NCBI GenBank assembly: GCA_938017765.1
Contig: CALIJH010000193.1
Span: 1-22,170, forward strand
Direction: 5' to 3'
DNA: 22,170 nt
Source: an uncultured Leptotrichia sp.
GTDB taxonomy: Bacteria; Fusobacteriota; Fusobacteriia; Fusobacteriales; Leptotrichiaceae
In this document: in pieces, positions 6,294 through 15,672 of the stretch
Position numbering within the stretch: the first letter of the stretch is position 1
How the letters are laid out: every line of letters starts with the position of its first letter
Position numbers and translations under genes: made by a program
Notes under the pieces: generated by a model
What the model was told of the DNA's origin: nothing
What the model saw: only the letters and a program-made list of their open reading frames with translations
Database searches by the model: none

Positions 6294-7385
6294 TTATTGA
6301 TTGATTAATTTTACATTATTGAAGTCAACGTTTTGGAAGAATAATTCAACTCTTCTGTTATTGTATCTTCCTTGAACAGTTTTGTTAGTATCAGCTGGTT
6401 GAGATTCTCCTTTACCTGTGATTGAACCGTAAGATATAGAGTTTTTCAATCCATATTCTCTTAACAATCTAGCAACATTTTGTGCTCTTGCTACTGATAA
6501 TTTTTGGTTATAAGCATCTGAACCTGTAGAATCTGTATGTCCTATGAAATCAATTGTTCCACCGTCAGCAAATTGGTTAATTACATTTGCGATAGTTCCT
6601 AAATCTTTAGCTTCTGCTTGATTAGGTACTCTTCCGTCAACTTTAAATCCTTTAATTACACATTTTCTTTCATCAGCTGAACAGTTGAATGGGAATACAG
6701 CAGTTTTTGTATTTACTACAACTGGTTCTGGTTTTGCAGGTTCAACAACTTGCTCAACAACAGTTTGAGTAACTACTTTTGGTGATCTGTCATTTTGTAA
6801 TTTTCCAAATCTGTATCCTAATCTTAATCCAAATGAATCTACTTTATCTCTATCTCTTGATTTTGTATCTCTATCTTTGTATTTTAAATTTGTTCTTTCA
6901 TATATAGCTTCCAATGAAACAGGTCCAAATTCAGTTCCTATTCCTGCAGCTGTATATAATCCACCTGAAACATCTACTCCAGCTTTTCCTAATTTTTTAT
7001 CTTCGTTAGCAAAAGCATATCCTGCTCTTCCTAATACATATAATACATCATTTCCTGAACTTGTAGTAATTAAATTGAATTTACCTAAAGCATAGACAGG
7101 TGCTACTCTTGCGATTTTACCGTCTTTATCTTTTTTATCAATTAATTTTCCAGATTTTGGAGAGAATTTGTATTCAGCTCCTAATCCCCATTCAAATTCA
7201 CCTTGGTTATCAAGAATGTATTCTAAACCTAAAGTTGGTCCTCCTTTAAGTCTAAAATCTTCTCCTACTGCAGATGCACCATTTTTATATTTTCTACTAA
7301 AATCATATCCACCTTTTAATTGGAATTCTGACGCTACAGCATTTAATGCTAATAAAGCTGTTCCTAAAATAACTAACTTTTTCAT
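6294..7385 (-). CDS. OmpA-family outer membrane protein
   Basis: A 363-residue outer membrane protein. Residues 1-19 are a signal peptide (cut after AVAS). Residues 20-197 have alternating aromatic and polar strands of an eight-stranded OmpA-type barrel and end in LGYRFGKL. A Val/Pro/Glu-rich linker (203-224) leads to a C-terminal OmpA peptidoglycan-binding domain (about 228-355). That domain holds GHTDSTGSD with D285 and, 15 residues on, R300 in SVARAQNVARLL, the spacing of the diaminopimelate-binding pair known from Acinetobacter OmpA; NRRVELFF closes it. Two cysteines, C235 and C242, could form a periplasmic disulfide. It should tether the outer membrane to the cell wall. The ATG is preceded by AAGGAGG, and the gene has its own promoter and terminator. 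In fusobacteria OmpA-like proteins are abundant surface antigens. Confidence 0.93.
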   Translation of the reverse strand: MKKLVILGTALLALNAVASEFQLKGGYDFSRKYKNGASAVGEDFRLKGGPTLGLEYILDNQGEFEWGLGAEYKFSPKSGKLIDKKDKDGKIARVAPVYALGKFNLITTSSGNDVLYVLGRAGYAFANEDKKLGKAGVDVSGGLYTAAGIGTEFGPVSLEAIYERTNLKYKDRDTKSRDRDKVDSFGLRLGYRFGKLQNDRSPKVVTQTVVEQVVEPAKPEPVVVNTKTAVFPFNCSADERKCVIKGFKVDGRVPNQAEAKDLGTIANVINQFADGGTIDFIGHTDSTGSDAYNQKLSVARAQNVARLLREYGLKNSISYGSITGKGESQPADTNKTVQGRYNNRRVELFFQNVDFNNVKLINQ

Positions 7386-7450
7386 TTAATTTCCTCCTTA
7401 ATATTTCAAACATTTGATTTTTCAAATAGTCTCCCTAATCTTCTTCTAAG

Positions 7451-7479
7451 ATTATACTATATGTTGTCAAAAAAATCAA
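7451..7479 (-). promoter_or_regulatory. Promoter of ompA
   Basis: On the - strand TTGATT (7474-7479), 17-nt spacer, TATAAT (7451-7456). The leader is about 60 nt. The A-tract block just upstream is a likely UP element. Confidence 0.7.
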
Positions 7480-7481
7480 CC

Positions 7482-7552
7482 ATTTTTTTATTTTTATTTT
7501 TTTCCCGTTTTTATTTTTATTTTTTATTTTTAGAAATTTTTCTTTTTAGAAA
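7482..7552 (-). promoter_or_regulatory. A-tract block upstream of the ompA promoter (candidate UP element)
   Basis: On the - strand this stretch is a succession of A runs of four to seven, broken mostly by single T residues and one CGGG, ending just before the -35 hexamer. Such DNA is bent and binds the alpha subunits of RNA polymerase in known UP elements. The assignment is an inference from position and composition. Confidence 0.4.
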
Positions 7553-7687
7553 TAAATTTTTTCTAAGCATTGTAAACACTGGATTTCATTTGTAATTGCC
7601 TTTTTTTTAAAAACATCTTTTTTTAAATTTTCTCCCTGTATTTAAAAATTAAATTTTAAAAAATAAAAATTATTTTTTGATTAAATT

Positions 7688-9721
7688 TTATAAATTTAAT
7701 ATTTTGTCTGTATTTTTTTCCAATTTTTTCAATAATGATATTCTATTATTTTTTATCTCTGTATTTTCATCATTTATTATTACTTTATCAAAAAAATCAT
7801 TTATAACCTCTTCATTATCAATCAATATGGATGTATATGTTTCAAATTCACTGCTTTCAATCTTTTCGAGTTTATTTATAAATAAAAGCAAATTCTTTTC
7901 CTGTTCAGTATTAAATAAATTCTCATTAACAACTATATTATTTTCTTTTTCATCTTTTAAAATATTTTTTACTCTTTTCAGCAGATTTATGAGCTTATCG
8001 AAATTCTCAGTTTTTGATAATTTTGACAATACTTTCAGCCTTTCATCAAGCTTTACGATATTACTTTCCAAATCAATTTCATAATTAATCAGTTCTTTAT
8101 TATATCTTTCTGATAAAACATTTATTATTCTTTGTTTAAAGAACTCTGTCACGTCTTCTATTACATTTTTTTCAGTTACTTTTTTATCATCAGAAAAAAT
8201 CTCATATGATTTTTTTATAAGTTCTTTATAATCATATTCCAATACCGAGCTTAATGTAACATAGACTATACCCTGAACTGCACGTCTTAAAGCATAAGGG
8301 TCTTTCGAGCTTGTAGGCTTTAATCCCACAGAAAAACAGCCTATAACAGTATCCATTTTATCTGCAATTCCTGCCAGAGCTCCTTCTATCGTTGTAGGCA
8401 AAATATCTCCCTGATATCTTGGCAGATAATGTTCAAAAATACCCAAAGCTACATTTTTATTTTCTCCCTGTTTTTCAGCATAGATTGAACCCATAAAGCC
8501 CTGTAATTTAGTAAATTCTTTCTCTGAAATTACATTCGATACTAAATCGGCTTTAGCAAGCTCGACTGTTCTAAGAACATTTTCCTTATCTGACTGTTTT
8601 CCAGTTTTTTCTATCAGATATTCGGCAATTTTTTTACTTCTCCGTATTTTATCATATATTGTACCCATATCTTTTTGAAAAGTTACTTCTTTTAATTTTT
8701 CAACATTGTCCGAAAATTTATTTTTCAGGTCTTCTTCAAAGAAAAACTTCGCATCGGCAAGTCTTGGTTCTATGACTTTTTCATTACCTTTTTTTACAGT
8801 TTCGGAATATTCGGGAGCATTTCTTACAAGTATAAATTTATTAGTCAGTTTTCCGTTTTTATCTTTTACAGGAAAATATCTCTGATGAGTTTCCATTGTA
8901 ATTGTCGTAATATCTTCAGGAAGTTGTAAATAATCTTTGTTATATTCTCCTTTTATGACATATGGATATTCTATAAGATTTACTACTTCTTCCATTAAAT
9001 AGTCGTTTATTATGGCTGTGTCTCCGTCTTTTTCGCAACTTTCTTTTATACCTTTCAGAATTTCCTCACGTCTTTTATCTTTTTTGGGAATAACAAAATT
9101 TTCTTTTAACGTTTTTTCATATTCTGAAGGACTTGAAATCACTACATCCTGAGAAGCGAAATATCTCATTCCTCTCGTTTTATTTGAGCCTTTTATTCCT
9201 TCGAACTCAAAATTCAGGACTTCATTTCCAAACAGAGTAACAAACCACTTAATAGGTCTTGCAAATCTGAAAGATTTATCTCCCCATTTCATTGATTTTT
9301 CAAATTCTATTTTTCTTATTATATTACTTAATATCTCAGGTAATATTTCCTTTGTTTCTTTTCCTTTTACAAATTTTTCAACAGAGATATATTTTCCTTT
9401 TTCATTTTCAACTATTTTAATATCTTCTTTTTCGGCACCCTGAGATTTTACAAACCCTTCTCCCGCTTTTGTCAGTTCGCCGTCTTTATATGCTATTTCG
9501 ATTGACGGTCCTATACTTTTTTTATCAAGGTCTTCCTGTTTTTCAGCTATATTTTTTATTATTACGGCAACTCTTCTCGGTGTACTGAAGGACTCTGTTT
9601 CTGAAAAAGAAATCCTCTCCGCTTTTAACTCATCTTCGGTTATTTTTTTTAAATCAGTTTCTGCCTTATCTACATATCTTGAAGGAAGCTCTTCCAATCC
9701 TATTTCAAAAAGAAAATCCAT
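7688..9721 (-). CDS. glyS: Glycyl-tRNA synthetase beta subunit
   Basis: A 677-residue subunit of the bacterial alpha2-beta2 glycyl-tRNA synthetase; the beta chain binds tRNA-Gly. Recognisable blocks are LFEIGLEELPSRYV at the N-terminus, STPRRVAV, FARPIKWFVTLFG, METHQRYFPVKDKNGKL and SKDPYALRRAVQGIVYV, and an anticodon-binding-like C-terminal region. An upstream TTG at 9742 would add seven residues, but that segment itself encodes AAAGGAGGA, the ribosome-binding site of the ATG at 9719-9721, so I use the ATG. It follows glyQ by 31 nt in the same transcription unit. Length is normal. The C-terminal hundred residues are strongly Asn/Lys/Asp-rich, in keeping with the AT content. Confidence 0.96.
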   Translation of the reverse strand: MDFLFEIGLEELPSRYVDKAETDLKKITEDELKAERISFSETESFSTPRRVAVIIKNIAEKQEDLDKKSIGPSIEIAYKDGELTKAGEGFVKSQGAEKEDIKIVENEKGKYISVEKFVKGKETKEILPEILSNIIRKIEFEKSMKWGDKSFRFARPIKWFVTLFGNEVLNFEFEGIKGSNKTRGMRYFASQDVVISSPSEYEKTLKENFVIPKKDKRREEILKGIKESCEKDGDTAIINDYLMEEVVNLIEYPYVIKGEYNKDYLQLPEDITTITMETHQRYFPVKDKNGKLTNKFILVRNAPEYSETVKKGNEKVIEPRLADAKFFFEEDLKNKFSDNVEKLKEVTFQKDMGTIYDKIRRSKKIAEYLIEKTGKQSDKENVLRTVELAKADLVSNVISEKEFTKLQGFMGSIYAEKQGENKNVALGIFEHYLPRYQGDILPTTIEGALAGIADKMDTVIGCFSVGLKPTSSKDPYALRRAVQGIVYVTLSSVLEYDYKELIKKSYEIFSDDKKVTEKNVIEDVTEFFKQRIINVLSERYNKELINYEIDLESNIVKLDERLKVLSKLSKTENFDKLINLLKRVKNILKDEKENNIVVNENLFNTEQEKNLLLFINKLEKIESSEFETYTSILIDNEEVINDFFDKVIINDENTEIKNNRISLLKKLEKNTDKILNL

Positions 9722-9752
9722 ATAATCTCCTCCTTTTACCAAAGTTATTTTA

Positions 9753-10622
9753 TTATTTCTTCAACAACGGATATCCTAAATTTTTTCTTACTTCTATAAA
9801 CTGTTCCGCACATTTTTTTGCCAAATCTCTTACTCTCAGTATGTAGGACATCCTCTCCGTTGTGCTTATCGCTCCCCTTGCATCAAGATTATTGAATGTA
9901 TGGGAGCATTTCAGAACATAGTCATAAGCAGGTAATACAAGTTTATGCTCAAGACAATTCAGTGCCTCTTTTTCGTACATATCAAACAATTGAAAATTCA
10001 TAGGCACATCAGCCACTTCAAAACTGTATTTTGACATTTCATATTCATACTGAAAACGTCTTTCCCCGTATTTTACACCTTTTGCCCATTCCAAATCATA
10101 GACATTATCCTTATCCTGCAAATAAAGAGCTATTCTTTCAAGTCCGTATGTCAGTTCTGCCGGAGTTATCTCAACTTCAATTCCTCCAACCTGCTGAAAA
10201 TAAGTAAACTGCGTTATTTCCATTCCGTCAAGCCATACTTCCCAGCCAAGACCCCACGCTCCGAGTGTGGGACTCTCCCAGTTATCCTCAACAAATCTTA
10301 TATCATGTTTTTTAGGGTCTATCCCTAAAGCCATCATACTTTCAAGATAAAGTTCCTGTATATTCTCAGGAGAGGGTTTCATTATTACCTGAAACTGATG
10401 ATGTTGATAAACTCTGTTAGGATTTTCTCCATATCTTCCGTCTTTCGGTCTTCGTGAAGGTTCTACATAAGCTATGTTCCAAGGTTCGGGACCTAAAGAC
10501 ATTAAAAACGTATCAGGATTGAAAGTTCCCGCTCCTGTTTCCACATCATAGGGATTACCGATTACACAACCTTTTTCTCCCCAAAATTTCTGAAGTGTTA
10601 ATATTATTTCCTGAAAAGTCAT
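9753..10622 (-). CDS. glyQ: Glycyl-tRNA synthetase alpha subunit
   Basis: A 289-residue class II catalytic subunit that activates glycine with ATP and charges tRNA-Gly together with GlyS. The sequence is highly conserved: TFQEIILTLQKFW at the start, SLGPEPWNIAYVEPSRRPKD (motif 2 region), YQHHQFQVIMKPSP, WESPTLGAWGLGWEVW and LDARGAISTTERM. The open frame extends 26 codons further upstream, but that part overlaps lspA and lacks family similarity; the ATG at 10620-10622 has GGAAAGGAG upstream and is the usual start. It lies 22 nt after lspA and 31 nt before glyS. Confidence 0.97.
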   Translation of the reverse strand: MTFQEIILTLQKFWGEKGCVIGNPYDVETGAGTFNPDTFLMSLGPEPWNIAYVEPSRRPKDGRYGENPNRVYQHHQFQVIMKPSPENIQELYLESMMALGIDPKKHDIRFVEDNWESPTLGAWGLGWEVWLDGMEITQFTYFQQVGGIEVEITPAELTYGLERIALYLQDKDNVYDLEWAKGVKYGERRFQYEYEMSKYSFEVADVPMNFQLFDMYEKEALNCLEHKLVLPAYDYVLKCSHTFNNLDARGAISTTERMSYILRVRDLAKKCAEQFIEVRKNLGYPLLKK

Positions 10623-10644
10623 ATTAATACATCTCCTTTCCAAT

Positions 10645-11124
10645 TTATTTAATTTTTTGTAACCCTTTTTTTGGCCGATATTTTCTGAAAAGATAATCAA
10701 TCACAATAATATATATTCCTATATGTACGTACATATCGGCAACATTGAATACAAAACTCCAAATACCTCTAAAATCTATCATATCTACGACAAATCCTCT
10801 GAATATCCTGTCAGCCATATTTCCCACTGCCCCTGCCGCTATTACGGAAACTCCTATTTTCGTCCACTTGGTATAATTCTTAAAATTCTTAAATTCGGAA
10901 AACACTATGTATCCTATCAAAATTATACTTAAAACAGTAAAAACATTTATTTTTCCCTGAAACAGTCCAAAAATTCCTCCATGATTTTCCACGTAAGTTA
11001 TATGAAAAAAATTTTTTAGAACAGGAATTGAGTAGCCTACCTGTCCTTGAGATAATTTTACTATTTCATATTTTGTGAACTGGTCTACTAAGCCAAGAAT
11101 TATAATTATCAATATATAAAGCAT
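10645..11124 (-). CDS. lspA: Lipoprotein signal peptidase (signal peptidase II)
   Basis: A 159-residue inner-membrane aspartyl protease that removes signal peptides from diacylglyceryl-modified prolipoproteins. Four hydrophobic helices are visible (about 2-13, 59-76, 89-103, 126-146). The catalytic pair is D105 in GNMADR and D130 in FNVADMYV; YVENHGG (45-51) is the family's conserved loop, with a second Gly where Ala is usual. The open frame extends 28 codons upstream into ileS, but similarity starts at the ATG 11122-11124. The ribosome-binding site there is weak (AGGGA), so coupling to ileS, whose stop is 19 nt upstream, is likely. The ileS-lspA adjacency is common in bacteria. Confidence 0.95.
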   Translation of the reverse strand: MLYILIIIILGLVDQFTKYEIVKLSQGQVGYSIPVLKNFFHITYVENHGGIFGLFQGKINVFTVLSIILIGYIVFSEFKNFKNYTKWTKIGVSVIAAGAVGNMADRIFRGFVVDMIDFRGIWSFVFNVADMYVHIGIYIIVIDYLFRKYRPKKGLQKIK

Positions 11125-11143
11125 ATTTTTTCCCTTTTTCTTC

Positions 11144-13939
11144 CTATTTTTTTTCTGAAGCAAGAACTTTAGCACATCTTGGACAAACATCCGGATGTTC
11201 AGGGTCATTTCCTACTTCTTCATGATACTTCCAACATCTTTCACATTTTTTTCCTAATGCTTTTATTACTCCTATGGAAATTCCTGAAATTTCACTTTGT
11301 TCAAGCTCATCATTTACAAATTTTGTCTGAGAAACAATGAATAAATCAGATACTTCATCTTCAGTATAGTCTTTCAGAAAATCAAAGTCGGCATTATCAA
11401 CTTTTAAAAGAACTCTCGCATCAAGAGAATGTCCTATCAGACCGTTCTGTCTTTCAGCTTCAAGTTTTTTGTTTACTTCTTTTCTCAAATGTTGAATTTT
11501 ACTCCATTTTTTTGCAAGTTCATCGTTTTTATATTCAGGAATTAAATCTATCCAGCTTGATAAATGTACACTTTCCTCATCTTTCAGAGCTTCAGGTATT
11601 CTCTCCCAAATCTCATCTGCTGTAAATGAAAGAACAGGAGAAATTATTCTTACTAATACTTTCAGAGCTTCAGCCAGTACAGTCTGGGTACTTCTTCTTT
11701 CAAGGGAATCCTTTTCTTCGCAGTACAGTCTGTCTTTCACTATATCCAAATAAAATGATGACATATCTATTGAACAGAAATAGCTGATTTCCTGAAATAA
11801 GCTGTAAAACTCATATTTATCATAATATTGTGTAGTTTTTTCTTTCAGTTCTTCTAATTTATGCAATGCCCATTTATCTATTTCATACATATCATTGTAA
11901 TTTACTTTTTTATTTTCATAGTCGAAATCATTCAGATTTCCCATTAAAAATCTTGCAGTATTTCTAATTCTTCGATATGCGTCCGACATCTGCTGCAATA
12001 TATTTTCAGAAATTCTTACATCTTCCCTGTAATCTACTGAAGACACCCAGAGCCTCAATATATCTGCTCCGTATTTTTCAACTATATCTTTTGGGAGTAT
12101 TGTATTTCCAAGAGATTTGGACATTTTTCTGCCCTGTCCGTCCATTACAAAACCGTGTGTAAGTACCCTCTTATAAGGAGCGTCTTTTGTACTTGCTATT
12201 GATGTAAGAAGTGATGACTGGAACCAACCTCTGTGCTGATCACTTCCTTCAAGATACAAATCAGCAGGTCTTGGAAGTCCTCTCGGAATAAGCACACCTC
12301 TATGTGATGCTCCCGAATCAAACCAGACATCCATTATACTTCTTTCTTTTCTCAATTTAGTGTTTTTCAGATTATATTTTTCAAGAAGTTCTTCTCCGAT
12401 TATTTCTTCAGCTTCATATTTCCACCAAATGTCAGTTCCTTCCTTTTTGACGAGTTCGATTACTTTATCCATTATTTCAGGCTCATAAATGACTTCATTC
12501 GTTTCGGCATTATAGAACAAAGGTATAGGCACTCCCCAAACTCTCTGTCTTGAAATAGTCCAGTCAGGTCTTGTTTCAAGCATCGCATTAATCCTGTTTT
12601 TACCCCATTCAGGTACAAATTCCACATCTTCCAGAGCTTTCAACGCATTTTTTCTGACATCGCTTTCGTCCACACTTATAAACCACTGCTCTGTAGCCCT
12701 GAATATTACAGGCTTTTTACTTCTCCAGTCATGGGGATAGGAATGGACAAATTTACTGTGATGTAACAAATGTCCGCTATTTGTCAAATCTTCCACAATT
12801 ATATTACTCGCTTTTGCATAAAACAGTCCCTCATATTTACCGGCTTCTTTTGTCATATGACCTCTGTCATCAACAGGAGATAATATACCGATTCCATATT
12901 TTAGGGAATAATTGTAGTCATCAACTCCATGTCCCGGTGCCGTATGTACCGCTCCCGTACCTGCATCTGCTGTTACATAATCTCCTACCATTACCAGCCC
13001 TTCTCTGTCCATAAAAGGATGTCTGTAATGAGTATTTTCAAGGTCTGTTCCTTTAAACTCACTTATTAGCTCATAAGAAAGTCCAAGTGTTGCAAATACT
13101 GTTTCTGCAAGGCTTTTTGCTAAAATAAGGTTTCCTTTTTCCGTTTTATACAGTCCATAATCAAATTCAGGATGCAGGAACACTCCCAAGTTCGCAGGTA
13201 ATGTCCATGGCGTTGTTGTCCAGATTAGGATATTTGCCTCATCTACGCCTAATTTATCCAGTAGATCCTGTGAAGCTTCAAACTTTACATAGATAGAGTG
13301 AGATTCTACATCTTTATATTCGATTTCAGCTTCGGCAAGAGCCGTTTCAGTGGTAGGCGACCAGTATACAGGTTTCAATCCTTTGTAAATATATCCATTT
13401 TCGTATATTTCCTTAAAGACTTTCAGTTGTTCAGCTTCATATTCAGGTCTTAAAGTAATATAAGGGTCTTCCCAGTTTCCCAATATTCCCAGTCTTATAA
13501 ATTCTTCTTTTTGTTTCTCTACCCATTTCAATGCATATTTTTTACATTCCTGTCTTATTTCAAGAGGAGTCATATTTCTCGCTTTTTCTCCGTATTCTTC
13601 CATTATTTTCCACTCAATAGGAAGTCCGTGAGTATCCCAACCGGGAATATACGGAGCATTATACCCTCTCAATCTCTTATATTTCAATATTATATCTTTC
13701 AAAACCTTATTCAGGGCATGACCTATATGTATGTTTCCATTAGCATAAGGCGGTCCGTCGTGCAATACAAAAAACTCATTTCCTTCTCTCAATGATTTTT
13801 TGTAAATTTCAGATTTTTTCCAGTCTCTTAATGTTAACGGCTCTTTCTGAGCAAGATTTGCTTTCATTTTAAAACTTGTTTTCGGCAAATTGAGCGTTCC
13901 CGCATAATCCACCTTTTCGACATTCTGTTCTTCCGACAT
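11144..13939 (-). CDS. ileS: Isoleucyl-tRNA synthetase
   Basis: A 931-residue class I synthetase charging tRNA-Ile, of the usual bacterial type. The ATP motif GNIHIGH lies at 68-74, the CP1 editing domain carries WTTTPWTLPANLG and GTGAVHTAPGHGVDDY, and KMSKS lies at 605-609 in GQGRKMSKSLGN. The C-terminus has a four-cysteine zinc knuckle (CERCW and CPRCA). A GGAGG 5 nt upstream of the ATG supports the start. It opens the cluster ileS-lspA-glyQ-glyS. The 94-nt gap to lctP upstream holds neither a T-box sequence nor room for one, so tRNA-sensing regulation is not apparent. Confidence 0.98.
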   Translation of the reverse strand: MSEEQNVEKVDYAGTLNLPKTSFKMKANLAQKEPLTLRDWKKSEIYKKSLREGNEFFVLHDGPPYANGNIHIGHALNKVLKDIILKYKRLRGYNAPYIPGWDTHGLPIEWKIMEEYGEKARNMTPLEIRQECKKYALKWVEKQKEEFIRLGILGNWEDPYITLRPEYEAEQLKVFKEIYENGYIYKGLKPVYWSPTTETALAEAEIEYKDVESHSIYVKFEASQDLLDKLGVDEANILIWTTTPWTLPANLGVFLHPEFDYGLYKTEKGNLILAKSLAETVFATLGLSYELISEFKGTDLENTHYRHPFMDREGLVMVGDYVTADAGTGAVHTAPGHGVDDYNYSLKYGIGILSPVDDRGHMTKEAGKYEGLFYAKASNIIVEDLTNSGHLLHHSKFVHSYPHDWRSKKPVIFRATEQWFISVDESDVRKNALKALEDVEFVPEWGKNRINAMLETRPDWTISRQRVWGVPIPLFYNAETNEVIYEPEIMDKVIELVKKEGTDIWWKYEAEEIIGEELLEKYNLKNTKLRKERSIMDVWFDSGASHRGVLIPRGLPRPADLYLEGSDQHRGWFQSSLLTSIASTKDAPYKRVLTHGFVMDGQGRKMSKSLGNTILPKDIVEKYGADILRLWVSSVDYREDVRISENILQQMSDAYRRIRNTARFLMGNLNDFDYENKKVNYNDMYEIDKWALHKLEELKEKTTQYYDKYEFYSLFQEISYFCSIDMSSFYLDIVKDRLYCEEKDSLERRSTQTVLAEALKVLVRIISPVLSFTADEIWERIPEALKDEESVHLSSWIDLIPEYKNDELAKKWSKIQHLRKEVNKKLEAERQNGLIGHSLDARVLLKVDNADFDFLKDYTEDEVSDLFIVSQTKFVNDELEQSEISGISIGVIKALGKKCERCWKYHEEVGNDPEHPDVCPRCAKVLASEKK

Positions 13940-14033
13940 TTTTCCTCCAAATTCATTGATTTTCTTATTTTAAATTCATATATTTATCTTAATTATCTTT
14001 ATGATACCTGATATTAGTTTCATCAATCTGTAA

Positions 14034-15608
14034 CTACGCTATCATTACACTACCTATAAATACCAATATTCCTAAAATTATTGCATACACTATTGAATAT
14101 TTAATAGTAAATTTCAGCATATCCCCTTCCTGTCCTACAAGTCCTACAGTTGAAGCTGCTATTGCTATATTTTGCGGAGAAATCATTTTTCCTCCTGTAG
14201 CCCCTGCTGTATTGGAAGCTATAAGCAAAGATTTGAGTATATCACTGCCGGGTTTCAGCCCCTCTGCCACACTGTGTTGCAAATCACCAAATAAAAGATT
14301 TGAGGACAAATCACTTCCTGTAACGAAAGTTCCTATTGTTCCTAAAAACGGGGAAATCATAGGAAAACCTTTCCCTGTAAGACTTACAAAACCGTCCGCT
14401 ATACTCTGTATCATTCCACTGTGTTTCATAACTACCGATAATGCGACTATCCCCATAATAACAGTTAGTGAAGGTATTTTATGAACTGTAGTATGCCATA
14501 ATACCTCTCCCATATCCTTAATTTTGGCTTTCTGAACAAATCCTGCCAGTACAGTAGCTAAAAATAATGGTGCCGCAGGAGCAAGAAGCCATTTAAATGT
14601 TACGCTCGGATCTCCTCCGTCCCTAAACCATATATCCTGATTTCCCAAGGCAAAATTAAATTTAGTTGTCGTAGGTTCAAGTAACTGATGAATACTTTCT
14701 ACAACAGGACTTGTGCCGACTATAAGCACTATCATAAGAATATAAGGAAGCCATGCAAGTAAAGCCTCTTTTGCTGTAACAGGTGCTTTTACAAAATTTT
14801 CTTCATTTTTAATAAATATTTTTATAGATACTATCATTAATATCATTGCAAATAGACTTGACAGGATTGTAGGTAATTCCGCTCCCATTGTAAAAGCAAT
14901 TACAGGCTGTATAAGATATCCCAGTATCGAAGCCACTATTATAGGAATAATCCCCCTACCGTAAGCAGGATTTTTACCGCCTTCCACTTCTTTATTTGCC
15001 ATTTTTACTATAATAAACGGAATGATACATGTCAAAACCAGCAACAGCAATGACGTAAACAAAGGTGTATAGTTCCCTGTTTTATCAAGCCCAAGTTTTG
15101 AAACCATTGTTGTAACGGGCAATCCTACTGTACCGAAAGCTGTAGGAGTAGAGTTTGCTATAAGACATATCAATGCCGCATTTAAAGGATTAAATCCTAA
15201 AGATACCATTATTGCCGCAGGAATTGCAACAGCAGTTCCGTATCCTGCTATCCCCTCTATAAATCCTCCAAATCCCCATGCAAGCACTAAAGCCTGAGCT
15301 CTTTTATCAGTAGTAATATTCCCCAACATTTTTTTCACTGTTTCGATTTTTCCTGTCTTTACTGACAAATCATAAGCAAACAATGCCGCAATAACTACAA
15401 ATCCAATCGGCATCCATGCCACTGAAAATCCCTCTATTACTGAAGCCAATATCCCCTGTACCGGCATTCTCCATGCAGGAACAGCAAAAGTCAGAACAAT
15501 TGCTACAAACAAACTCATATATGCACTGAACATTGCTGATTTTTTCAGACCTGCCAGCAGTACCAAAAACAATATTATCGGAACCAGTCCTATTAAAAAT
15601 AAACTCAT
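14034..15608 (-). CDS. lctP: L-lactate permease (LctP/LldP family)
   Basis: A 524-residue polytopic inner-membrane protein with twelve or more hydrophobic helices. The hallmark region WGFGGFIEGIAGYGTAVAIP lies at about 111-130, with a second conserved block, IGTFVTGSDLSSNLLFG and SNTAGATGGKMISPQNIAIA, near the C-terminus. The family imports or exports lactate (and glycolate) with protons. In lactate-forming fusobacteria such as Leptotrichia it could serve export or re-uptake; direction cannot be read from sequence. No lactate dehydrogenase or LldR regulator is adjacent. The ATG follows AAGAAGG. The upstream gap carries a pair of 12-nt direct repeats, a possible operator. Confidence 0.93.
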   Translation of the reverse strand: MSLFLIGLVPIILFLVLLAGLKKSAMFSAYMSLFVAIVLTFAVPAWRMPVQGILASVIEGFSVAWMPIGFVVIAALFAYDLSVKTGKIETVKKMLGNITTDKRAQALVLAWGFGGFIEGIAGYGTAVAIPAAIMVSLGFNPLNAALICLIANSTPTAFGTVGLPVTTMVSKLGLDKTGNYTPLFTSLLLLVLTCIIPFIIVKMANKEVEGGKNPAYGRGIIPIIVASILGYLIQPVIAFTMGAELPTILSSLFAMILMIVSIKIFIKNEENFVKAPVTAKEALLAWLPYILMIVLIVGTSPVVESIHQLLEPTTTKFNFALGNQDIWFRDGGDPSVTFKWLLAPAAPLFLATVLAGFVQKAKIKDMGEVLWHTTVHKIPSLTVIMGIVALSVVMKHSGMIQSIADGFVSLTGKGFPMISPFLGTIGTFVTGSDLSSNLLFGDLQHSVAEGLKPGSDILKSLLIASNTAGATGGKMISPQNIAIAASTVGLVGQEGDMLKFTIKYSIVYAIILGILVFIGSVMIA

Positions 15609-15646
15609 TTTTTTACCTTCTTTCTCTACATATCTAATTTCTAATC

Positions 15647-15672
15647 ATTGATTTATAACTATTGATTTATAA
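15647..15672. repeat. Paired 12-nt direct repeat in the lctP leader
   Basis: ATTGATTTATAA occurs at 15647-15658 and again at 15661-15672, a 14-nt period, about 40-65 nt upstream of the lctP start. It might be a regulator site or chance in AT-rich DNA. Confidence 0.45.

Larger units (their letters stand above)
7386..7687. other. Gap of 302 bases: ompA promoter region and glyS trailer
   Basis: No gene is visible. It holds the ompA leader (7386 to about 7445), its promoter (7451-7479), an extreme T-rich tract on the + strand (7482-7552; A-tracts on the transcribed - strand), and an AT-rich trailer after glyS without a convincing intrinsic terminator. Confidence 0.6.

Noticed and set aside
7677..8084. 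Open frame of 135 codons on the + strand within glyS
   Set aside because: It is antisense to the conserved glyS C-terminus, extremely rich in Phe and Ser as expected for the complement of Lys/Glu codons, and has no ribosome-binding site.
10623..10700. 26-residue N-terminal extension of GlyQ
   Set aside because: It overlaps the end of lspA, is not conserved in the family, and the ATG at 10622 has its own ribosome-binding site.
13940..14033. T-box riboswitch upstream of ileS
   Set aside because: The gap is only 94 nt and has no T-box core or terminator/antiterminator stems.
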